Of a DNA stretch of 64,000 nt, positions 37,381-50,800 are shown one piece after another. The stretch is from Rhizophagus irregularis. Taxonomy: Eukaryota > Glomeromycota > Glomeromycetes > Glomerales > Glomeraceae. The notes beneath the pieces were generated by a model. The model was not told the DNA's origin, ran no database searches, and worked only from the letters and a program-made list of their open reading frames with translations. Positions within the stretch are counted from its first letter, which is position 1. Every line of letters begins with the position of its first letter. A program made the position numbers and the translations under genes. The DNA is taken from positions 610,501 through 674,500 of the forward strand of contig NC_089444.1 of NCBI RefSeq assembly GCF_026210795.1, given 5' to 3'.

Positions 37381-40265
37381 GATTGCTTTATAGATTTGGA
37401 TAGTTATAATAGTACAAGTTTGAGAGTTTCTTACATAATGGGAATTTGGGAATTAGGAGAGAGATATATATGAAACCGATTGTCGCACAAATTGATCAGA
37501 CTCCATCAGGAAATTTTTTGTGACGAAACACTTAAAAAACTTCATTATGTCATCAATTAATAAGTTACACGACTTTACAATACATATATAAAAAGCTAAA
37601 CTTTGAGATCGTGACTCGTGGTCATTCATTACTTTTTACATATCAGGTTATAAGCGTGAAGATTCTTCACGGTACTTTATTAATATATGCAAGCGATAAA
37701 AAAAAATAAATACAGGCAAGACAAATATTCAGTTCTACTTCTATATCATTCACCATGCAATCCATAATTCCCATGTTTTCCATTGCGATTCTTATTTAAA
37801 TTTAGAAAATGAAAAAAAGAAATAATTCAACAATAAATAAAAGACAAAGTATTAAATATCTATGGTAGGTAAAAATTTTACATAATTTTTATGCTATTTT
37901 AATTATTTATTTTCACTAGATAATGATGAAATATAAATCTTCATTTAAAAGAACAGGATGAATTGGAAATTCCTGATGGTAAGTTAGTCTTTAATCTAAA
38001 TAATTATATAATAAAGTTATTCAACGGGTATATTATTGAAAAACTATCCGCCGTCAGATGGTGATATCTGATAAATTATAGCTAACAAACTTTGATCTTT
38101 GCCGTCATTTATTCTTATTTATCTACTTTATTATATCTTCATCTCAATAATACTAACGCTTATATAAAACAAATGACAGATCGAGAACATTTCGCTCATG
38201 AGGTTCTCTCAATTGAAAATAATAATTTCGATTTCGTGATTTTATATCTGATATTGATATTTACGTTTAATGCCTTTTTTAAAGCTATTTTTTATTTCAT
38301 AATAAATTGAATCAAATACGGATATTAATTATGAAAGTACACTCATAATTATTTAATTTACTTATTTTAATTTACTTCATATTTTACTGCCAATACTGAT
38401 TTTGACTTTAGAATTTATTATACTTACGATAAACTATTTAATATAACCATAAGGGATATCTTGATATACGTTCGGTAGAAAATAGGAATAGATTTAAAAT
38501 TCCAAAATGCTTATTAATAGTTAAAATAAATTCATCTAATTGAAGTATTGCTGTTTTGCACGATTACAAAGTTGTGTTTATTTATTGTGATACAGGAATA
38601 TGGACGTCTCTTAGCTGTTGGGTCAATTTATAAATGAACAATAGAACATAAATTGTACAATAATACAAAAATCAATTAATTATAAATTTTGACTTTACAT
38701 CGTTAAATACAATTCAATCTTTATGTAAATTCTGCTATTATTTGTTGACGTGATGATGGTATGAGATCAACCAGAATCTGATTAAAATGTTCTACTTTTT
38801 ATAAATATCATGGTTCTTTCTTTTACGTCTGACAATTGACAAAAAATAAATATTTATCGAATTTTGAGACTTGACGGATGATAACTTTGATTCTTTCATT
38901 GATAGAACGTTTGTAAAAATTTAATCATGCGTCATCCGTCATGGTTGTATTCAGATGGTAAATATTAACGCGCATTGTACTTAGATTTTTCTTTTAATGA
39001 AGCAACAATATCATATTATATCATATTCAGTTATAATAAGAATTTATTTTATATATACATCTAAACTTTTCAAATTCATTCCGATATTTAATTTTTAACA
39101 CTGAAAATTTATTTTTTACTCATAAAAATATTACTACATAAATATAAAAAACCTGATGAAAGAACTTTTGGTATAACGATAAAATATATCACGCGCCGAT
39201 TAAGAACTTCATCTAATTATTTTCATAATCTTGTACAATAATACTTAAAGTAAGGTTATTTATTGATGGAAAGTGAGAACACACTTTTAAACAAATCCAT
39301 AAATCTACATTAAAATCAAGAAAATATGTATTCTTTGATAAACAACGACAATAACATTTATTTAAATATGATGTTTCCAATTGGATAAATGATAGAGAAG
39401 AAGATTCAAAGAATAATATAAAGTGTGCAGGTACAAAATCAATGTTCAGAGGAATTGGAAGTTGAATGATTTGATTATCATGTCAAAAATAAAGTAGAAA
39501 AAGTACAAGTCCCTGAATCAAATGGAATTGGAATGAAAATAAGAATTTCTACACAGTCAAGATATCAAAATGGCTTCGAATAAAATGCTCAGAAGTATTC
39601 TAACAGTGTACCCTAAATAGTTTTGGTAATGTGATCTGTTGCGACCGAACAAATTATCCTGAGAGGATGGGAATGCTTGTATAATTAGTAAGACAATTAA
39701 ACTTTCATTCGTTAATAGCAAAAAAAAAAAATATCCGATGGTCTATACTAATAATTTTCGCCCCAGGTCTCTATTGGATCTGATGTGGAATTAGCTCGCC
39801 ATGTAATGACGGCAGAAGATATGGGTCCGGATGATTACAAATAATTACAAAAAATTCTAGATTTGTTGATTAATAGTGTTGTATGATAAATTCTGTTTAG
39901 TTGTTTCAAGTAACTGATAATCATTTTTGTTTAATTATCTTGAATAAATATTCTGAAAACTTTGTCAGAATTTGCATAGTGTCAGACGAATCAGCAATCA
40001 AATTTTAACAAAGAATTAACTTTCAACCTTATTTATACTATACAAAGTTAATTAAAAACACATAATTAAGAGGTTGCAACATATTAGCAGATTACAAACG
40101 CAAAACAGTCCTTACACGAGGGAATATACATTTTAGTTTTTAACGTGATTTTTATTAAACGTCATCTTTCCCGTTAGAGAAATCAAAAATCAAAAAAATA
40201 TCATATCTATATGTGTGTGAAAAAATATATATAACAAAAAATTATATAAAAGCGAAATTACTATA
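37381..40265. other. Intergenic region with gene-like scraps
   Basis: Mostly non-coding. A short exon-like piece, GSDVELARHVMTAEDMGPDDYK followed by a stop, lies at about 39778-39842 after a CAG acceptor-like site. A 72-codon frame at 38092-38310 is hydrophobic at both ends. Neither is recognised. Confidence 0.35.
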
Positions 40266-41960
40266 TTAATTTCTTGGTCTAATTTCTACTAATAATTCAG
40301 TGCAAGCTGTTATAACAGAGGATACGGTTCTTAAAGAAGCTTCCTTATTTACCAAATCAATTTCATACTTCCTATATAATAAAGTCGTTAAACAAACTAA
40401 TTCAGTAATTGCCAACTTTCTTCCTGGGCAGACTCTCAATCCTCCACCAAATGTAATAAATGAATTTTTCTTTGGTTCAAAATCTTCATTCAACCATCTA
40501 TCAGGATTAAATTTTTCTGGTTCTACCCAATATTCACTATTATGATGAATGGCATCAATATTAATTCGAATATGTGTATTAGCTGGCCATTGATAACCTG
40601 CTATTTCTTCAGGTCTTTCAAGACATCTTGTAAACGAATTTACAACAGAGAAGATGCGAGATACTTCTTTTACAATAGCTTCACAATATTTTAAATTATG
40701 TAAATCACTTTCAGTAATTGGACGTATTTTATCATCCTGAAAGGTTCTATCGATTTCATCCAACAGTTTCTTTTTAACATCTGGATTATGTGCAAGATAA
40801 TAGATAATGTATGAAATTGTATTCGCAGTCTAATGAAAATAAAAATAAAACGTTAAAAAAAAATAATAACCAAATTTATAATATGATTATAAAAGAATTT
40901 TACTCACTGTATCAGTACCAGCAATAATTCCATCAAATATAATACCACGAACTTCAATATCAGTCATAGGTCTCATAGCTTTATCATTAATATTTTTATC
41001 ATAATTAACATCACGAGGTGTATTCGCAATAATTACTGATGTCAACATATCATTTGACAAAGGTTTATCTAAAGGAGTATTTTCAATTTCTTGTCTACGT
41101 TTCTTAATAATTGAATCAAATCTTCGATTCAAATATTTCATATTTTCTTTCATATCATCTGATTTATTCTTAAAATATGGAAAGTAATGTCGTAAAAAAG
41201 GAGATATTATTTGAAATAATAAAAAACCCAAAATATGTTTACGAATTGCATGAACAAATTTTACAGTTTCATCAATTAATGCAGATGGACGTTCAGCTTT
41301 TTCACTATCACTAAGTTCATTAAAATAACCTGCCATTGTATAAGATCTTTCACCAGTTAATAAAGTAATAATCATATCATTTGTAAATTGATTAGACCAT
41401 AAAGAGAAATCTAATACTTTTTTATTATCTCCTCTAAGATATAATTTATCCCAATAACTTTCCAATTCTTCAAAAAGTTTACTTGTCCAATAAGTAGTTT
41501 CATGAACAAATTTTGGTGATAAAATTGCTTGTGTAAAAAAATGACGATTATATCTCCATGATTTAAATTCTTGATTTAATACTAATCCTTTTCCCATAAT
41601 TCCTAATTCATGATATCCTTTACTGTCATCTTCAGACAATTTCATAATATATGGATTTTTTGTTGAGGCTGATAAAAGTTTTTCAATATGTTCTGTTCTA
41701 TTTAAAATTATAATTCGTTTATCAAGATATATCTCAAATAAGTCACCATATTTTTTATGATTAGAATTGAAAAAATTTTTGAAATTTCCACCATGCAAAA
41801 TAAATAATTGATGTAAATTTCCAAAGTATGGGATTGGGAATGGTCCAGGTAAAGGATTTATACGATTAAAATATTTATAATAATAATACGTTACATAAAA
41901 TATTATTGTGATCCCTATCAAAGAAAAGTAATCGAAATTTTCGAATAATTTTGAAATCAT
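40266..41960 (-). CDS. Cytochrome P450 monooxygenase, membrane-anchored
   Basis: Two exons, 41960-40908 and 40829-40266, join in phase 0 (GTDT|TANTIS) to 538 residues. An N-terminal membrane anchor (SLIGITIIFYVTYYYY) is followed by the proline hinge PLPGPFPIPYFGN. The I-helix oxygen-binding motif AGTDT is at about 347-351, the K-helix ExxR is EVSR at 406-409, and the heme-binding FGGGLRVCPG has the ligand cysteine at 485. All hallmark residues are intact, so it should be an active microsomal P450 on the ER, using NADPH via P450 reductase. Substrate cannot be inferred. Position and length are usual for fungal P450s. Confidence 0.92.
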
Positions 41961-44900
41961 ATTTGATAATAATTTGATTTTTTAATAAAAAAAATATTTT
42001 TTTTTTATCTTTTTTTTTTCCGATATAACGAGTCAAATGATATATTTATATTAATTTTTTTTACCACACGGTAAAGATAAAAAATTTCTCCGTTTCCAAT
42101 AAAAAAACTTTGTTAATGGTGAGTGGTTATTGGACGTCTTGAAAAAAAATTCGATTAAAGTTAATTCGCCACTACTTTTAACCGAACATATTGAAAAGTT
42201 CATATCCTAGATTTCTTAAATAAATAAATTACCCTGGCCTAACCAGATTATGAATGTCCTACAAAAAGGTAACGAATAGTATTTAATCAACATAGATTTA
42301 CCCCTAAAATTAATTCACGTTATGCCGATGCAGTAAACAATTTGTGCGACATGAAATTATTTATGATTACATAAAATATAAGCTTTTTTTTGATTAATCT
42401 TTCATAATCATGAATAAATAATTCTTACGGAATAACTAATAAGCCATTCTCGGAAATACGGTAATAAGTTGCCGATATCTAATATGTAATGAGCATGTGA
42501 AATATGCAAATGGATTATGATGACGATTAAATGCATGATATGTCGGATGAACTTATATATTTTCATTGGTCAAAACCATTTATGTAAAACAAGTAATTAA
42601 TATTATAAGAAAAGGATAAACAATGGTTCCGATTTAAATTTAACCGATAATTAAAGCAAGAAGAAATTTATAATTTATAAATCTTTATAATATTAATTAG
42701 ACTCCTGGGTGCTAAAGGGTCAATCCCTGGCTTAGTCTTTTATTATTAAATTATATAACCATTGTTCTTCTTTACATTAAAAAATTAATATTAAAAGTAG
42801 TGACATTTTTAATTAAATTATTTAACGTTTGATAATCGGAAAATCTTTCAATATAAGAAAAACATATAAATAAATTTTTGATAAGACTTTATGGTTGTGT
42901 TACGTCATGGAATATTTATTTGATCATGTGATTTCAGAATTTGTCCAATAAAATAATTTTTTTTTTTCACCGCAAAAAGGTTTATCAAATCTGCCAATCA
43001 TTATTAAAATCAGCTAGATTTTTTTTGAAAATTAATTTCTTTCCCGAGCGGCAGGGTAAATTTTCGATTTTTTTTTTTCGGATGAAAAATTTACCATGTT
43101 ATTTTAATATAAATTATTGTATATTGTATAGCAGATGGGCATAACGCGGATAATTAGCGTGTTGTCGTTTATTTATCCTCCTCTAGTTGTAAAATAATTA
43201 ACTAAATTAAGAGGTTCTGGGACTAACCAACAAATTTTAAAATAAAAAAAAAACTTTTTTAGATTTAGTAATTTTTGTTCGTCTGGTTAACTTTTTAGAA
43301 TTAGCTTAAAATCACTCCCACAATTTTTGCAAAGAAAAATAAATCTATATGTGTGTATTCAGCGGGTGGCAGGGGTGCGTCATCAGGCCAAGTAATGTAC
43401 TATACTACCATATATGTATACGTATACATATACACTAGCAAAACAGAAGCCGTTTAAGTCCTTCGCATTGCATAACTCACAAGTCAGAGGTCATAAATCG
43501 TGATCATATGATGCATATTCAAAAAAGGAAATAAAATTGTCGATTGTGACAGGGGAGTTAAAACAAATTTTGCTAGTTCAGTAGTCCAATAAATTTTTGC
43601 CCTTTATCAATTTCCTTTAGGATGCTGATTTTATTGATTATGTAATGCAAATTTTATTGTCTTTGGTTTATGCCTTTTTCATATTCACATCAATCAACAA
43701 ATCTTTTAGTGGTATATAAGTAATAATACGTACGTAAAAATTAAAAATAATAATTGAAATAATATATATAGTTTAAATATACTTAAATAAGTTTTATTTT
43801 ATATAAAGAAATTTTTACATTGTAATTAATTTTTATACATTCATTTTTATAATTACTGTATTTTTATTATAGTAGTTATGAATTTCAAAAATATAGGACT
43901 GTTCATTATAGTAGATAGGATCCTTGTAATGTTTTTACTGTAACTCGGTTCACTTTGTGATTTAAAAATAAAAATAAAAATAAAATTACTTATAGTATAA
44001 TTATATTATAATGTACATCACTCAACATCAGTATTATGTACAGCGAATGTTCATTACTAGATGTTGCAGATGATGGATATTGTCAATAAATATTACTTGT
44101 ACATTAAAAAGAATGAATATTGCAATGTATATGACTTGCATAATAAATGTACATGTAATGTACATTTTTCCTGTAACTTAATCTCATAATATTAAATATT
44201 AAATTAAACATAGCAATAATATTTTAAACATTACTTACTTTGACAAAATAATTCATTTTCATAATTCCTAGTAATCTACTAGTATCTTATTCTGAGACAA
44301 GCTATTTAAGTCCAAAATCCCTCCTTTATATATTTTGAAGTTTCACCAATTAAACTATTCTAAAATATTCTTAAATTCTAAAGGTTCTGAAAACTTCTAA
44401 AGAATTCTTTTTAACTGATTACTAAGATTATCACTAGTTGAAAAAGGAATATTCAGCTTTAGTAAAATTTGGCCTATATTTGACTAAAATTAAAAAATTT
44501 GACCAATGTTTTGTTTAATAATATTATATCTATAGGCTCCAAAATTGTTCCTAAAATTTAAAATCTGAAATTCTGCCAAAATTAATTCATAATTTCAGCC
44601 AAATTCATAATTCCGGCCAGAATTAATTCATAATTTCAGACATATAGGCTGATTTGATGCATTAAGTAGTAAATTTGTTATTTATTAAAATTATTGTTTA
44701 AAAATTTCAATAAATATTTTTTTTTAATAACAATAATGGTAAAGAGTAACAAATTTACTTTAGTTACAAAATTATCATTTTTGGCAAGATAGTATAAAGT
44801 TATTATAATAATAATCATCTATCGTCTCCTCAAAAACCTGTTGTCCACCTGTTGGACATGCCATAATTTTGGCTGAAAATACCGTAATTTTAGCTAAATT

Positions 44901-46759
44901 TCCCCTTAAAATATCCAATAATGTTCAAATCCATTTTATACATTGAATTGGCCCATATGTAAGTCAGTAATTCTAGCCAAAAATTATAATTCCAGCCAAA
45001 ACGGATACAACAATCTCCTTTTTTCCAGAATTTTGAATTTTGGAATTTCAGATTTTGGAATCTTGAATTATGGTTTCAGAATTTTAGCAATCCAAAATAT
45101 TTTAGTTTCAGATTACCCAGTAGTAATAAAAAAATGCAGTGATAGTGAAGGTGGTACTGTGGAATTAGCCAAAATTAAGATTTTTGTAAAAATTTATTCA
45201 TTTAAGAATTGTGCTCCACAAACCCAAATTAAATATGTGTTACATGTTCCGATGATCCGAATTTATCAGAAAATAAAAAATTTTTTTTAAATTATATTCA
45301 AAAACAATGATAATGACTGCTTCTTTTTTTGACCACTTTTCAATCACTAACAATCACTTTTCAATCACTTTTTCGTTAAGTGAGTTAAAAAAGTTTGTAA
45401 ACATACTATAAAGTGGTTATTTTTAAACAGTACTAAGTAAAAGAATAATAAATAAATATTTTTTATTTATAAGAAAAATTTTTTTTATTTGTTTTTAACT
45501 TTAGTTCCTCCCTTTTTTTCTGTAAAATAAATATTAAATTAAGAGAATTACTAAACTTAACCTGGGGGAATTTTCCTCCCCTCTCCCTTTATTTCAATTT
45601 TTAATTAAAATATTGACTTGCATAGTAATCTAAGAATAAGATTATATGTAAATTTATGAGAAGAAAAGGTTTTATTAAGTTAAAAGAGGTAGTTGTTCAG
45701 ATGGTTTTTGTGAAAAGTATATAATTTTGATTTTTATAGTTAAATTGTATTTTTCATGATAAAAATTTTTTTTTTAAACCAAGAATTGTCAAATTTTTAT
45801 GCGATTAATATCCAATTATATTTATTTTATATATTTCATAAGAAAAGTTTATTTTTTTTAAATTCTTAAGGGAGGGAGGAATTATCCCCCTGGTTAAGAT
45901 TAGCAATACTCTTAAATTAAAATATAAACTATTATAGGATTTTTGAAAGTTTTTTTTTTATTTTTTATTAAACTAATTTTGTACTAATTGTCTTCCATTT
46001 TTTGATATTTATTTTAATAGTTTTATTCAATTAAAACCTTAAATAACGAATAATTACCATTAAATAAGGCAACAATTATTCAAGAAAATAATTTTCTGGT
46101 AAAACATGTAACTTTAAAAATTTATTTATATCAGGTTTTATGCAATTGACATGTTCGTTAATATCTCAGCATCCATGTATGCTAATCAAATAATTTTATA
46201 TTCATTTGAAAGGTGGGAACGTAATCTATCTTAATAATTAAAGATCATTCAGGTTGAGTCACTAGATGTGGAGATATTAGCGATCAAAATTAAAAATTAA
46301 AAATAATTATATTGAACGCATTTACTCAACAACTAGTAATTTAATTCATGTGATTTTAGATTCATTAGATAGGCCTTTGTTTCCTCTTTCAGATGAATAT
46401 AAATTCATACGTCTAGCACACATATACGTCAAGTTATTTAAATTTAATCACAATAATTTTATTCCGATTTTTTAAATTTTATTGATGTTCTATTAAAAAA
46501 AAATAAAAAATCATATGACAATCAATTTTATTCACATCAGCTGATATTGATCTATTATTTTTGTGCACCTGGTAATTTGCACTTACGTGATAAAGTTGGT
46601 TTGTTTGATGCAAAAGCCAAATTCTAGAAATTGGCGCATAATGTATATGAATCTGTCTATTAAAGAAAAAAGATCTGCTAATTTTAAGATTACTAGAGTT
46701 GTAATACTTAATTACTAGAAGAATTTGGTATAAATAAATATGAATCTGTCAAATAATAA
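41961..46759. other. AT-rich intergenic sequence with scattered short repeats
   Basis: No gene seen. Around 44570-44660 and 44960-45000, variants of AATTCATAATTCCGGCCA repeat; similar text recurs at about 58540-58600. TGTACATT-type repeats lie at about 44010-44170. Confidence 0.5.
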
Positions 46760-46960
46760 TACAGTGACACCTCTCTAAGTGCACCCTCCTTGGGACCATA
46801 GTAAAAAAATAGTAGAATGTGCACTTAGAGAGGGTGTGCATTTACAGAGAGTAAAATATTAAGAGCTCTTATAAGTTGGGACCAGGGCCACCGTGCACTT
46901 AAAGAGAATTTATATAGTGCGTGCACTTATAGAGGGTGCACTTATAGAGGTGTCACTGTA
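46760..46960. mobile_element. 197-bp pogo/Tc1-like MITE
   Basis: The element 46762-46958 begins CAGTGACACCTCTCTAAGTG and ends with the inverted counterpart CACTTATAGAGGTGTCACTG. TA flanks both ends (46760-46761, 46959-46960). Internal copies of GTGCACTTA.AGAG recur in both orientations. No coding capacity. Such elements are mobilised by pogo/Tc1-family transposases. Confidence 0.85.
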
Positions 46961-47348
46961 AAAGGAATTTCCATTTTAGGCAAAATCAGTAATTTTTAAA
47001 ATACATAAGCTAGTATTATTTAAATAGTGGAAGTTGATATTAAAAAAATACCAATCTGTCCACATCAGCGTGCCCATAGATAATCATTTCATTGGTGCTT
47101 AATAATTACCTAAGACAAAATGATTAACCAATTAGACGCCTGCGATTTTGTAATAATTGATCTACATTCCAGTTTGTTTGTCATATATGCAATGATGCAA
47201 TGCTTGTACTAGTGATCAATGTTTTTGCACATAATGCATTTTGCATAAATATTGTTACCATATTTATTACACTAGTAAAGGCATTTAATAATAATAAAAA
47301 AAAAGATATTTTTTTATCTTTTACAATTAGGAAGAATTTAATATAGTA

Positions 47349-47784
47349 ATGGACCAACATATTGGTAAAGGTAAAGCATAAATAATAATATAAATTAGAA
47401 TTATTCAAAATTATAAAATTATTTAAACAGACTTGCAATATAATAAAACTAGTTTTGTATGATACCAACAAACCTGAAGGTAAATATAATATACAAAACA
47501 AAGTTGAATTATTAGGTTTTTATTTATTAAAAAAATTTAATTGTAAATATTCATCAAATATAATTAAACCAAATTTACAATATAACAAACTAGTTTCCAG
47601 AGAATTTGAAGCAAGTGGCACTGGAAAATCTAAAGGTATATCAAACAAACTGAAATATTTAATTATATCCCATATAATATGCAAATATAATTTAGACTAA
47701 TTATATTATGTAAAATTTATATTAAATATTTAGCTCGTAAGTTAGTATAATGAATTACTCATTATTTTATTGTATTCCATATAA

Positions 47785-47819
<35 letters not shown>

Positions 47820-50800
47820 TAATCTATTTAATTTAATTAATAATACTGTAGTTGGTAAGTTATCAGTTATTTAAATCTTTAATCCTTTACTTTATTTATT
47901 CTATATAACAATTAAATAATTAAATTCTTTGTTTAAATTACTATTTAATAATTAATTATATTACAGATGGTAAGTTACAATATATATATTATATTTATTT
48001 GTTTAATATTTTACATAATTTAACTAATTATACTCTTAATTTAAATAATTAGATTGTAAGTAATATATAATTTACAGTAGTAATTACTTTTATATTATCT
48101 CCATATCTAACTAATTAATAATTAATAATACTACAGGGTGTAAGTTATATGATAACTGTATTTATATTATTGTATAATTCAAACTAACTAATTTCTTTAT
48201 TTAAAAAAATTATTAAATAATATAGTTGGTAAGTTATTTATTTAATTCTATTATTACTTATTGTTATAATATTTACATATAATTTAAACTAAGTAATTTC
48301 ATTATTTAAAAAATTATTTTATAGATGGTAAGTTATTTATTTAATTCTATTATTACTATTGTTGTATTTACATATAATTTAAACTAACAAATTACTTTAT
48401 TTAAAAAATTATTTTATAGATGGTAAGCTATTTATTTATTTCTAATTTCTATTATTACTTATTGTTATAATATTTACATATAATTTAAACTAACTAATTA
48501 AAAAATTATTACTTAATATAGGGTGTAAGTTATTTATTTAATTCTATTATTACTTATTGTTATAATATTTACATATAACGTAAACTAACTAATTTCTTTA
48601 TTTAAAAATTATTTAATAATATAGGGCGTAAGTCATTTATTTAATTCTATTATTACTTATTGTTATAATATTTCATATAATTTAAACTAACTAGTTTCTT
48701 TATTTAAAATTATTTAATAGAGTGTAAGTTATTTTTTAAATCTATTATTACTTATTGTTATAATATTTACACTAACTAATTTTTTTAAAATTTATTTTAG
48801 TTGGTAAGTCATAAGTTATTTATTTAATTCTATTATTACTTATTGTTATAATATTTTATATAATTTAAACTAACTAATTTCCTTATTTAAAAATTAATAA
48901 ATAATATAGCTCGTAAGTTATTTATTTAATTCTACTATTACTTATTGTTATAAATTTACATATAATTTAAACTAATTATTTTAAAAAATTATTTTATAGA
49001 TGGTATTTTAATTCTATTATTACTTATTGTTATAATATTTACATATAATTTAAACTAACTAATTACTTTATTTAAAAAATTATTAAAAAAAATAGGGAGT
49101 AAGTTATTTATTTAATTCTATTATTACTTATTGTTATAATATTTACATATGACTTAAACTAACTAATTTCTCTATTTAAAAAATTATTAAATATATAGGG
49201 TGTAAGTTATTTATTTAATTCTATTATTACTTATTAATAGTTATAATATTTACATATAATTTAAATTAGTAACTAATTTTTTTATTTAAAAAATTATTTT
49301 ATAGATGGTAAGTTATTTATTTAATTCATTACTACTATTAAATTCTATTATTACTTATTAATAGTTATAATATTTACTTATAATTTAAAAAATTATTAAA
49401 TAATATAGCTCGTAAGTTATTTATTTAATTCTATTATTACTTATTAATAGTTATAATATTTACATATAATTTAAACTAACTAATTACTTTATTTAAAAAA
49501 TTATTAAATAATATAGGGAGTAAGTTATTTATTTAATTCTATTATTAATTATTGTTATAATATTTACATATAATTTAAACTAACTAATTGCTTTATTTAA
49601 AAAACTATTAAATAATATAGGGTGTAAGTTATTCATTTAATTCTATTATTACTTATTGTTATAATATTTACATATAACTTAAACTAACTAATTTTTTATT
49701 TAAATATATAGGGAGTAAGTTATTTATTTAATTCTATTATTACTTATTAATATTAATATTTACATATAATTTAAATTAACTAATTTCTTTATTTAAAAAA
49801 TTATCTTATAGATGGTAAGTTATTTATTTAATTCTATTATTACTTATTGTTATAATATTTACATATAATTTGAACTAACTAATTATTTTATTTTAAATAA
49901 TATAGGGAGTAAGTTATTTATTTAATTTTATTATTACTTATTGTTATAATATTTACATATAATTTAAACTAACTAATTTATTTATTTAATAGATTGTAAG
50001 TTATAAGTTATTTATTTAATTCTATTATAATATTTACATATAATTTAAACTAACTAATTTCTTTATTTAAAAAATTATTTTGTAATTCATTTTAGTTGGT
50101 AAGTCATAAGTTATTTATTTAATTCTATTATTACTTATTGTTATAATATTTACATATAATTTAAACTAACTAATTTCTTTATTTTTTTAATAGATCGTAA
50201 GTTATAAGTTATATATTTGATTCTATTATTACTTATTGTTATAATATTTACATATAATTTAAAAAATTATTAAATAATACAGGGTGTAAGTTATTTATTT
50301 AATTCTATTATTACTTATTGTTATATAATATTTACATATAATTTAAACTAACTAATTTCTTTATTTAAAAAATATTAAATAATATAGCTCGTATGTAATT
50401 TATTTAATTCTATTATTACTTATTTACATATAATTTAAACTAATTAATTTCTTTATTTAATAAATTATTTTATAGATGGTATTTAATTCTATTATTACTT
50501 ATTGTTATAATATTACTAATGTACTAGTAACTAATTTCTTTATTTAAAAATTATTAAATAATATAGGGAGTAAGTTATTTATTTAATTCTATTATTACTT
50601 ATTGTTATAATATTTATACATAATTTAAACTAACTAATTTATTTATTTAAAAAATTATTAAATAATATAGAGAGTAAGTTATTTATTTAATTTTATTATT
50701 ACTTATTGTTATAATATTTACATATAATTTAAACTAACTAATTTATTTATTTAAAAAATTATTTTATAGATGGTATTTAATTCTATTATTACTTATTGTT

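Noticed and set aside
44943-45290. Plus-strand 115-codon frame
   Set aside because: It runs over AATTTTGGAAT-type repeats and has no recognisable protein features.
48070-48085. An extra possible unit, TTTACAGTAGTAATT
   Set aside because: It does not give a three-base exon with a good donor and would break the phase, so it was not counted.
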